Origin: an uncultured Clostridia bacterium
GTDB taxonomy: Bacteria; Bacillota; Clostridia; Christensenellales; Borkfalkiaceae
Assembly: GCA_946628865.1 (NCBI GenBank)
Contig: CAMOXE010000092.1
Span: 1-9,988 of the forward strand
Direction: 5' to 3'
DNA: 9,988 nt
The first letter of the stretch is position 1. Every line of letters begins with the position of its first letter. Positions 1-4,265 of this stretch are shown here, one piece after another. The notes under the pieces were generated by a model. That model was not told where the DNA came from. It saw only the letters and a list, made by a program, of their open reading frames with translations, and made no database searches. A program made the position numbers and the translations under genes.

Positions 1-140
1 AAGCGTGAAACTCGCCTCAAGATAAGATATCCCAACCATAAGGTTGTAAGACCCCTGAAAGACAATCAGGTTGATAGGTCGGAGGTGTAAGCGTTGTGAG
101 GCGCTCAGCTGACCGATACTAATAGGTCGAGGGCTTATTC
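1..140 (+). rRNA. 23S rRNA, 3' end (partial)
   Basis: This is the last part of large-subunit ribosomal RNA, cut by the left edge of the window. The stretch around 105-135, with gctgaccgatactaatag followed by gtcgagggctta, matches the conserved 3' terminus of bacterial 23S rRNA (compare the ACTAAT...CGAGGACTTAAC ending in Bacillota). The exact 3' end is uncertain by several bases because the closing stem with the 5' end lies outside the window. 5S rRNA and tRNA-Asn follow in the same direction, as in a normal rRNA operon. Confidence 0.95.
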
Positions 141-285
141 TCAAAAAAGAGAAGAGAGCAATATGTCTTTAATAGCGTAAACAAAAATTCAAGCCGAGTG
201 CTAAAAGAAGTTAGATTCTATGCAGTTGTCAGTCTTTAAGACTGAAATAAAGTATATATCCCGCGAAAAGCGGTTTATATAACCA
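141..285 (+). other. 23S-5S internal transcribed spacer with two hairpins
   Basis: This 145-nt spacer holds no gene. It contains a hairpin at 229-245 (TCAGTC and GACTGA around a tttaa loop). A second hairpin at 261-273 (CCGC, loop gaaaa, GCGG) is flanked by AT pairs just upstream of 5S rRNA. Such stems are usual in rRNA spacers and may be processing sites; that role is inferred. Confidence 0.5.
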
Positions 286-403
286 TTGTGGTGACGATAG
301 CGTAGAGGATCCACCTGTTCTCATTCCGAACACAGAAGTTAAGCTCTACTACGCCGAAAGTACTTGGCGGGCAACCGCCCGGGAGGATAGGTAGTCGCCA
401 CAT
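286..403 (+). rRNA. 5S rRNA
   Basis: This is a complete 5S ribosomal RNA of about 118 nt. The 5' strand tgtggtgac (287-295) pairs with gtcgccaca (394-402) to form helix I. The internal block ccgaacacagaagttaagc (326-344) is the highly conserved 5S loop segment, and the 3' part has the usual ggcgggcaaccgcccgggag hairpin. It sits between the 23S spacer and tRNA-Asn in the same operon. Ends are accurate to a few bases. Confidence 0.95.
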
Positions 404-408
404 TATAT

Positions 409-483
409 TCCTCTATAGCTCAGCGGTAGAGCATCCGGCTGTTAACCGGAGGGTCGTAGGTTCGAATCCTACTGGGGGAGCCA
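409..483 (+). tRNA. tRNA-Asn (GTT)
   Basis: This is a 75-nt tRNA starting five bases after 5S rRNA. The acceptor stem pairs 409-415 (tcctcta) with 473-479 (tggggga), including two G-U pairs. The anticodon stem is tccgg/ccgga around loop ctgttaa, which puts anticodon GTT at 441-443 and so decodes asparagine. The T-arm has ggttcgaatcc, the discriminator base is G480, and CCA is encoded at 481-483. It is presumably processed from the rRNA precursor. tRNA-Asn 3' ends are common integration targets, which makes the odd sequence immediately downstream worth attention. Confidence 0.97.
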
Positions 484-529
484 CAGAAAAACACCAGACC
501 AAATGGTCTGGTGTTTTTCTGTGGCTCCC
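476..529. terminator. Bidirectional terminator of the rRNA/tRNA operon
   Basis: A perfect inverted repeat has 26-bp arms at 476-501 and 504-529 with only aa between them. The core hairpin, caccagacca/tggtctggtg, is preceded by an A-run and followed by TTTTT, so it can act as an intrinsic terminator in both directions. The outer part of the left arm is the tRNA-Asn acceptor 3' strand and CCA (476-483), so the right arm ends in a reverse-complement copy of the mature tRNA 3' end. That extension goes beyond what a terminator needs. In the transcript it could compete with tRNA folding until processed. Confidence 0.85.
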
Positions 530-552
530 TGTGTAGAAGGATTTGACCTACG
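523..552 (-). repeat. Inverted, degraded copy of the tRNA-Asn 3' end
   Basis: Read on the minus strand, 538-552 gives cgtaggtcaaatcct, matching the tRNA-Asn T-arm at 455-470 (cgtaggttcgaatcct) except for one missing base and one substitution. Then 523-529 gives gggagcc, the tRNA 3' end. The stretch between is altered. It is therefore a partial tRNA copy lying head-to-head with the real gene around the terminator. It is not a functional tRNA: no anticodon or D arm is present. Confidence 0.7.
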
Positions 553-616
553 AAACGTAGCAGCATCGCAGGCGGCAAAGACCGCCGAGAAGCGCACGGA
601 GGGTAAAATTGCGTAA

Positions 617-644
617 AGAAAAGGCAACAGTGTTGCCTTTTTAG
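617..644. terminator. Terminator-like hairpin
   Basis: The arms AAAAGGCAACA (619-629) and TGTTGCCTTTT (631-641) form a symmetrical A/T-flanked hairpin with T5 at 638-642. Flanking aattgc (607-612) and gcaatt (644-649) could extend it. It has intrinsic-terminator geometry in both directions, but no gene clearly ends here. It may be a second stop for rRNA-operon readthrough or for leftward transcription of the XRE gene. Confidence 0.5.
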
Positions 645-676
645 CAATTGGAGCAAAACTATGTTTTGCGACCGGG

Positions 677-691
677 CGTAGGTTCAAATCT
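677..691 (+). repeat. Second T-arm-like motif
   Basis: cgtaggttcaaatct repeats the tRNA-Asn T-arm sequence at 455-469 with few changes. It is also the inverse of the copy at 538-552. The rest of the tRNA is absent. With that inverted copy it brackets 553-676, which suggests tRNA-derived duplication rather than chance. Confidence 0.5.
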
Positions 692-881
692 TGAGCCGAG
701 CGAAAAGATTAGCCGCCGTAGGTGGCGTAGAGCGCGCGAGCGCTCCGAGTTATATAGTAATGACTTTTGGTGTGAGCAACGGCGAACTCTCTATCGCGGA
801 GCGATAGCCAAAACGTCAACGCGAACGCTGCGTCGGATAGTAGCTAAAAAATAAAAAGAACATATTTGTAGCCTTTGCTTT

Positions 882-1166
882 TTACTTTATATTTTTTAGT
901 ATTTGCAATAATGCAATTTTGTTTTCTTTTGAAAGAGTTTTAACTCTTCGTATAAGTTCGTCTTCGCTCTCTTCTTCTTTAAAAAAATCTGACAACGTAA
1001 TACCGAAAGCACCGCAAATAGCACGCAACGTTGAAATTTTAGGCTCAGTACTTCTTGAGTATAAGTTGTTAAGCGTAGATTGAGTTAAACCACTTTCCAT
1101 TGCAAGATAATTTATTGACCAACCTTTTTCTTTTCTTAATTTTTCTATTTTTTCTAATACTTCCAT
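882..1166 (-). CDS. XRE-family transcriptional repressor (HTH_3)
   Basis: This is a 94-aa cytoplasmic DNA-binding protein of the Cro/C1 (XRE) type. Residues 6-62 form the five-helix domain: EKIEKLRKEKGWSINYLA, then the recognition region SGLTQSTLNNLYSRSTEPK, then the STLRAICGAFGITLSDFF ending typical of the family. The C-terminal 30 residues are a charged helix (residues 63-94, ending in QILKNIK), possibly for dimerisation. The start is supported by AGAGG on the minus strand at 1179-1183, about 12 nt upstream, a longish spacing. It is divergent from the 76-aa gene at 1307. The GAGTT/AACTC palindromes between them are the likely binding sites, so autoregulation plus repression of the neighbour is inferred. 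The gene is more AT-rich than the genes after 2900, consistent with a mobile or accessory origin. Phage-type repressor or a toxin-antitoxin-like regulator are alternatives. Confidence 0.93.
   Translation of the reverse strand: MEVLEKIEKLRKEKGWSINYLAMESGLTQSTLNNLYSRSTEPKISTLRAICGAFGITLSDFFKEEESEDELIRRVKTLSKENKIALLQILKNIK
934..947. promoter_or_regulatory. Possible intragenic operator
   Basis: AGAGTT-TT-AACTCT is a perfect 6-bp-arm palindrome near the 3' end of the XRE coding sequence. It uses the same GAGTT/AACTC half-sites as the two intergenic operators, with a 2-bp spacer. It could be an auxiliary repressor site or chance in AT-rich DNA. Confidence 0.3.
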
Positions 1167-1192
1167 TATATAATTTTACCTCTTTTGACATT

Positions 1193-1198
1193 ATTATA
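1193..1198 (-). promoter_or_regulatory. Probable -10 box of the XRE gene
   Basis: On the minus strand 1193-1198 reads TATAAT. The matching -35 position (about 1216-1221) falls in the first operator and has no good consensus. Repressor bound at 1209-1226 would cover the -35 to -10 interval, which fits autorepression. Confidence 0.4.
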
Positions 1199-1208
1199 TA
1201 ACTAAAAA

Positions 1209-1226
1209 GAGTTAAAACTATAACTC
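1209..1226. promoter_or_regulatory. Operator O1 of the XRE repressor
   Basis: GAGTTA-aaacta-TAACTC is a perfect inverted repeat with 6-bp arms and a 6-bp spacer, between the divergent XRE and 76-aa genes. It shares its half-site with the palindrome at 1244-1257. It lies upstream of the plus-strand -35 and over the putative minus-strand promoter. Binding by the adjacent XRE protein is inferred from position and repetition of the half-site. Confidence 0.65.
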
Positions 1227-1233
1227 AAAACAC

Positions 1234-1267
1234 TTGACAAACAAACTCAAATGAGTTAAAATATAAT
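1234..1267 (+). promoter_or_regulatory. Promoter of the 76-aa tandem-repeat gene
   Basis: A consensus -35 TTGACA at 1234-1239 is followed after exactly 17 bp by TAAAAT at 1257-1262. A perfect TATAAT overlaps it at 1262-1267 but has a 22-bp spacing. The second operator palindrome lies inside the 17-bp spacer, so a bound repressor would block RNA polymerase. The leader before the ATG at 1307 would be roughly 35-40 nt. Confidence 0.7.
1244..1257. promoter_or_regulatory. Operator O2 inside the promoter
   Basis: AACTC-AAAT-GAGTT is an inverted repeat with 5-bp arms, between the -35 and -10 of the rightward promoter. Its half-sites face the other way round from O1 (AACTC first rather than GAGTTA first), so the protein may recognise closely spaced half-sites in more than one arrangement. 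Repression by steric block is the simplest reading. Confidence 0.6.
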
Positions 1268-1306
1268 GAAAAGTGAGAGGCACTTAAAAACAAAGGAGAA
1301 GTCTTT

Positions 1307-1537
1307 ATGGGATTATTTAAGAAAGTTTTTGGTGGGATGAAAGAAAGGATGAATGCAGTTGATAACTTAACACAGGCTATCAACAACGGAGACGTTGAAA
1401 TTAATGTTAAGTCAAATGGAACAGAAAATGGTGGTTCTAGAGGCGATAAAAAGGGTTTTCTTAATGGATTTAAGGATAGAATGAATGCAGTTGATAATTT
1501 AACGAAGAGTATTAATGATTCAAAAAAGAAAGACTAA
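1307..1537 (+). CDS. Small two-repeat protein of unknown function, XRE-controlled
   Basis: I do not recognise this 76-aa protein. It is basic at its C-terminus and has no signal peptide or membrane segment, so it is probably cytoplasmic. It consists of two copies of one helix-forming unit: residues 11-26 (MKERMNAVDNLTQAIN) and 55-70 (FKDRMNAVDNLTKSIN), each preceded by a Gly/Phe stretch. The linker at 27-50 is polar and rich in Asn, Gly and Ser and looks flexible. The start is set by AAAGGAG at 1292-1298, 8 nt from the ATG. The gene has its own consensus promoter containing an operator for the adjacent XRE protein, and it ends at a strong terminator, so it is a one-gene unit that is repressed until a signal arrives. 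A small effector, adaptor or toxin-like role fits the layout but nothing in the sequence proves it. Confidence 0.85.
   Translation: MGLFKKVFGGMKERMNAVDNLTQAINNGDVEINVKSNGTENGGSRGDKKGFLNGFKDRMNAVDNLTKSINDSKKKD
1349..1503 (+). repeat. Internal DNA duplication in the 76-aa gene
   Basis: The 23-nt segment at 1349-1371 recurs at 1481-1503 with one difference (aactt versus aattt), 132 nt or 44 codons apart and in frame. Near-identity in DNA, including third codon positions, points to a recent duplication or conversion rather than protein-level convergence. Confidence 0.85.
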
Positions 1538-1576
1538 TATTATTTAAATGACAGCTATTTTGTGAGTTTGAGCCAC

Positions 1577-1617
1577 AAAAACTCTGAAATCTTCTTAGAT
1601 TTTGGAGTTTTTATTTT
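1577..1617 (+). terminator. Intrinsic terminator of the 76-aa gene
   Basis: The arms 1578-1592 and 1597-1611 form a 15-bp stem with two G-U pairs and a 4-nt loop. The right arm ends in a T-run and continues TTATTTT. It lies 40 nt after the stop codon of the 76-aa gene. Confidence 0.85.
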
Positions 1618-1853
1618 ACACAAAAATATGATTTTTACGGTTAACAGCCGACAGCTTGCACGAAATCAACCGAATGACTGTTAACCGTAAAAGTTGCCCT
1701 ATAAGTCGTTTATAAGCCAATTATAAAATATGGTTCTTTGTTTGCCGTTTCCCTTTGGGAGCCTCGGCAAGATACTCGCCTACGGCGAGATATACAAATG
1801 TTGGGGTGTAGTTTTCAAAAAATTCTTTTCACTTGAATGAACCATTCTGGACC
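1618..1853. other. Gene-less structured intergenic region
   Basis: No gene is supported here. Besides the inverted repeat at 1633-1692 there is a stem at 1742-1770 (ttgccg/cggcaa, with an inner ccc/ggg) and a hairpin at 1775-1789 (CTCGCC-tac-GGCGAG). On the minus strand 1705-1800 has a stretch free of stops but no start codon or ribosome site. The dense small hairpins resemble a dispersed intergenic repeat (REP- or MITE-like), which is an inference. Confidence 0.45.
1633..1692. repeat. Perfect 15-bp inverted repeat with 30-nt spacer
   Basis: TTTTACGGTTAACAG at 1633-1647 is repeated in exact reverse complement at 1678-1692. The 30-nt spacer between has no strong pairing. There is no T-tail placed to make it a terminator, no ORF inside, and no gene close by that it clearly serves. 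It could be the core of a dispersed palindromic element, a recombinase site, or a protein-binding site. Confidence 0.8.
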
Positions 1854-1887
1854 AAAAAAGCCGAAAACGTTCGTTTTCGGCTTTTTT
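1854..1887. terminator. Bidirectional terminator (AraC gene 3' side)
   Basis: AAAAAAGCCGAAAAC (1854-1868) and its exact reverse complement (1873-1887) surround the loop gttc. The symmetrical A and T runs let it work in both directions. It lies about 75 nt beyond the stop codon of the minus-strand AraC gene and also insulates it from rightward transcription. Confidence 0.9.
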
Positions 1888-1963
1888 AGTGTCCTTTTTA
1901 ACGGTTTTTCGGAAGTTTTGAAAATACTTGCCTAACAGTTTCTTTATCGCCGTCTTATTGGTT

Positions 1964-2806
1964 TTACTGCTTATTTGACTTTTCTTGCGGTTGGTATTTT
2001 TTTCTGTACTCTGTCGGTGTTTTCCCTGTGATCGATTTAAACTTTCTGCTGAAATAATTTATATCGTAAAATCCTATCCTGAGCGCTATTTCGCCAACGG
2101 GGACGTCCTCTACTTCCAAGAAACTTTGAGCGTGGACTATTCTTATTTCGTTTATGTATTCTATGACGCTCTTTTGGGCATATTGCTTGAAGAAATGCGC
2201 AAAATAAGAAGGACTCATAGAAAAATGGTCGGCAAGGTCGGAGACGTTTACGTCTTCCATATAGTGACGGTCAATGTAGGAGATTATTGAATGGAAAGTA
2301 TTCATTTTTTTGAATTTCTTTTTATAATCGTCCTCGCCTAAAACCTGTTTAGTATAATTTGCCGTTAGCGCGAGAAAGAATTCATACGCTATTTTTTTAC
2401 TTTCCACGATGTTTTTCGCAGAGGTCTTTCCGGAGTTTAAAGCAATTAAATCGCCGAGCAGTTTTGTGCAGTAGTCGTCCTCTATTATATTTTGAAAAAT
2501 AAGATATTGCCTGCCTATATAATTATGAAAGAAATTCGGGTCGAATTGAATGCAATAGAACTGCGAGTCTATCTGCGAAATGATTCCGGTGTGTAATTCG
2601 TTCCCGTTTACTATCACGATATCGCCTTTTTTTACCTTATATTCGACTAAATTGCAGGAAGTAACGGCGGATCCTTGAGTAAAATAAAGGATTTCGAGCG
2701 CTTCGTGCCAATGCACTCGCCCGCAGGAATTGTGGTGCGTGAGTTTTTTGATGCTAATCGGATTGCCGCGCAAATACAGCGGTTCGTATTCGTAAAAAGT
2801 ATCCAT
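1964..2806 (-). CDS. AraC-family transcriptional regulator
   Basis: This 280-aa protein is of normal length for a sugar- or metabolite-sensing AraC/XylS regulator. The N-terminal half (about 15-100) is a cupin-like effector domain, with HWHE at 32-35 and the KKGDIVIVNGNELH strand-turn characteristic of the AraC ligand-binding fold. The C-terminal 95 residues hold the two helix-turn-helix motifs: the first in VSDLADHFSMSPSYFAHFFK, the second in VGEIALRIGFYDINYFSRKF, followed by the family signature KSITGKTPTEYRKK. The start has TAGGAGA on the minus strand at 2811-2817, 4-5 nt upstream. It is divergent from the oxidoreductase gene, with overlapping promoters in the 108-nt gap. It is therefore the likely activator of the downstream operon and its own repressor. 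The ligand cannot be read from the sequence; a sugar, polyol or their phosphates is a guess from the neighbours. Confidence 0.95.
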   Translation of the reverse strand: MDTFYEYEPLYLRGNPISIKKLTHHNSCGRVHWHEALEILYFTQGSAVTSCNLVEYKVKKGDIVIVNGNELHTGIISQIDSQFYCIQFDPNFFHNYIGRQYLIFQNIIEDDYCTKLLGDLIALNSGKTSAKNIVESKKIAYEFFLALTANYTKQVLGEDDYKKKFKKMNTFHSIISYIDRHYMEDVNVSDLADHFSMSPSYFAHFFKQYAQKSVIEYINEIRIVHAQSFLEVEDVPVGEIALRIGFYDINYFSRKFKSITGKTPTEYRKKYQPQEKSNKQ

Positions 2807-2848
2807 ATTGTCTCCTATTAAATTTGCAAAAAAAAAGCAGTATCGTGC

Positions 2849-2877
2849 TATTTATGTTTTTTTTACTATGATATAAT
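2849..2877 (+). promoter_or_regulatory. Probable activator-dependent promoter of the oxidoreductase operon
   Basis: A perfect TATAAT lies at 2872-2877, but the -35 position 17 bp upstream reads TATTTA, a poor match. A good -10 with a poor -35 is the usual picture of a promoter that needs an activator, here presumably the divergent AraC protein. The two opposing -10 boxes overlap by two bases, so polymerase cannot occupy both. Confidence 0.5.
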
Positions 2878-2896
2878 AAATTCGTATAAATGTCAA
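2868..2896 (-). promoter_or_regulatory. Promoter of the AraC-family gene
   Basis: On the minus strand, TTGACA (2891-2896) is followed after 17 bp by TATCAT (2868-2873), a near-consensus housekeeping promoter. Its -35 overlaps the ribosome site of the divergent oxidoreductase gene, and its -10 overlaps the -10 of the opposite promoter. Confidence 0.65.
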
Positions 2897-2900
2897 GGAG
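2895..2900 (+). promoter_or_regulatory. Distant ribosome-binding site of the oxidoreductase gene
   Basis: AAGGAG is the only good Shine-Dalgarno match, but it lies 14 nt before the ATG at 2915, longer than the usual 5-10. No in-frame start codon exists between them, so the ATG stands. Translation may be weak or affected by leader folding. Confidence 0.5.
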
Positions 2901-2914
2901 AATATTGCAAAAAG

Positions 2915-4207
2915 ATGGATAAGGCGATTACAGTAGTGTTGTTGGGCGCAGGTAATAGGGCAAACGTTTACGCTTCTGTTTCTTTGAAATACCCAAGCAA
3001 AATGAAAGTTGTAGGGATAGTAGATCCCGATCCGGTAAGGCGCGAACTTATGCGCGAAAGATATTCTGTTCCACAGGAAAACTGTTTCGTTGACGTTTCG
3101 GAATTTGTAAAAAGAGACAAATTTGCGGACGCGGTTATTAACGGGACTATGGATCATTTACATGTTCCCACTTCCATACCCGTACTTGAAAAAGGCTACG
3201 ACTTGCTTTTGGAGAAGCCGTTTGCCGTGAACGAGAAAGAAATGGACGAACTTGTGTCTGTTGCTGAAAAGCATAAGAGTAAGGTTGTGATAGGTCACGT
3301 TTTAAGATATACGGATTTTTACGGAGCGATAAAAAACCATATATTAAAGGGAGAAATAGGAAAGATAATTTCCATAGAGATGTGCGAACACGTCAGTTAT
3401 CATCATATGGCTGCCAGTTACGTCAGAGGTAAATGGAGTTCGGAAAAGATATGTTTTGCGCCTATGCTTTTGGCAAAGTCTTGTCACGACATAGATATAA
3501 TGCTGTGGATGATGAAAGAGACCGAGCCTTGCGCGGTCGCGAGTTTCGGCGCGGATTTTCAATTCGGAAAGGAAAGAAAGCCGGAGGGCGCGGGGACGCG
3601 GTGCTTAAAGGATTGTCCGTACGTTGACAGTTGTATATTCTCAGCGAAATCGAACTATCTCGCGTTTCCGAGATGGGGACAATACGTTTGGAAATGCTTG
3701 GAATCGAATAAAAACATTACCGACACGGAGAAAGAACTTTCCTTAAAGACGGATAACCGCTACGGCAAATGCGTGTGGGATTTCGAGAGGGACGGAAACG
3801 TAGATCATCAGGCGGTAATGTATAATTTTGCCGACGGCGCTACGGGCGTATTCAGTATGATAGGCGGTTGCGCAAAGCCTGAGCGTAATATCCATATCGT
3901 AGGTACAAAGGGAGAGATAAAAGGTACGTTCGAGGATTCTAAATACGTCGTAAGGACGATGGCTCCTTCGGCGTCTTTGCTGGGTTACGACGAAAAGATG
4001 TACGACTTGAACGTAAAAGGCGATATGATAGGAGCGGCTGACGGCCACGGCGGCGGAGATGAGAAGTTGGTATATGACTTCCTGGACTATATGCACGGCA
4101 ATGCTCCGTCCGTTTGCTGCGCGACGCTTGACGACTCCGTTAAGAGCCACAGGGCAGTTTTTAAAGCGATAGAGGCAAAAAAGAGCGGTAATATAATTAG
4201 GTTTTAA
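2915..4207 (+). CDS. Gfo/Idh/MocA-family NAD(P)-dependent oxidoreductase
   Basis: This 430-aa cytoplasmic enzyme belongs to the glucose-fructose oxidoreductase / inositol 2-dehydrogenase / MocA family, which oxidises or reduces a hydroxyl of sugars and cyclitols using a bound nicotinamide. The N-terminal Rossmann domain starts with VVLLGAGNRA (residues 7-16), a GxGxxA variant of the dinucleotide loop. The family signature EKPF is at 100-103, with E100-K101-P102 carrying the conserved lysine. SCHDID at 189-194 supplies the conserved H191 and D194 of the active site. The C-terminal domain contains a cysteine cluster (C230, C234, C240), a possible metal or Fe-S site. At 430 residues it is longer than the common 330-390, partly because of that insert. 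It heads the plus-strand operon, divergent from the AraC gene and 58 nt before the phosphatase lipoprotein. The substrate is not predictable; a sugar or inositol derivative is likely from the family. Confidence 0.92.
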   Translation: MDKAITVVLLGAGNRANVYASVSLKYPSKMKVVGIVDPDPVRRELMRERYSVPQENCFVDVSEFVKRDKFADAVINGTMDHLHVPTSIPVLEKGYDLLLEKPFAVNEKEMDELVSVAEKHKSKVVIGHVLRYTDFYGAIKNHILKGEIGKIISIEMCEHVSYHHMAASYVRGKWSSEKICFAPMLLAKSCHDIDIMLWMMKETEPCAVASFGADFQFGKERKPEGAGTRCLKDCPYVDSCIFSAKSNYLAFPRWGQYVWKCLESNKNITDTEKELSLKTDNRYGKCVWDFERDGNVDHQAVMYNFADGATGVFSMIGGCAKPERNIHIVGTKGEIKGTFEDSKYVVRTMAPSASLLGYDEKMYDLNVKGDMIGAADGHGGGDEKLVYDFLDYMHGNAPSVCCATLDDSVKSHRAVFKAIEAKKSGNIIRF

Positions 4208-4265
4208 CGTGGATACCGCCGAGAGGCGTATTTAAAAATAATATGTTTTTGTTAGGGAGGACAAT

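Larger units (their letters stand above)
530..881. other. Gene-less, hairpin-rich region after tRNA-Asn
   Basis: I see no supported gene in these 350 bases. Visible hairpins are ggcgg/ccgcc at 571-586, a T-tailed stem at 619-641, gcaaaac/gttttgc at 653-669, GAGCGC/GCGCTC at 730-745 and CTATCGC/GCGATAG at 791-807. A frame open from a TTG at 648 to 854 encodes an Arg-rich, low-complexity translation. It has no ribosome site and its arginines come from the hairpins, so I treat it as non-coding. The region could be a dispersed structured repeat or a decayed integration scar; neither is proven. Confidence 0.5.

Noticed and set aside
420..687. Minus-strand open frames across tRNA-Asn and its terminator
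   Set aside because: Their translations come from the antisense of the tRNA and the inverted copy. There is no ribosome site, and tRNA antisense frames are a known source of false genes.
648..854. Plus-strand open frame giving an Arg-rich 68-aa product
   Set aside because: It starts at TTG without a Shine-Dalgarno sequence, runs through several hairpins that dictate its composition, and shows no domain-like pattern.
1633..1692. Integron attC site
   Set aside because: Size and palindromy are suggestive, but the arms do not fit the RYYYAAC...GTTRRRY core pattern and there is no integrase or cassette array nearby.
1705..1853. Small minus-strand gene or gene remnant downstream of the AraC gene
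   Set aside because: There is no start codon with a ribosome site, and the stop-free run is explained by hairpin sequence.
3743..4150. Antisense 135-aa frame within the oxidoreductase gene
   Set aside because: It lies wholly opposite a well-supported enzyme gene, and its translation shows no recognisable pattern or ribosome site.
4213..4245. Terminator between the oxidoreductase and the phosphatase lipoprotein
   Set aside because: The only stem is four base pairs (cgcc/ggcg) with a bulged extension, and the following bases are A-rich rather than a T-run.
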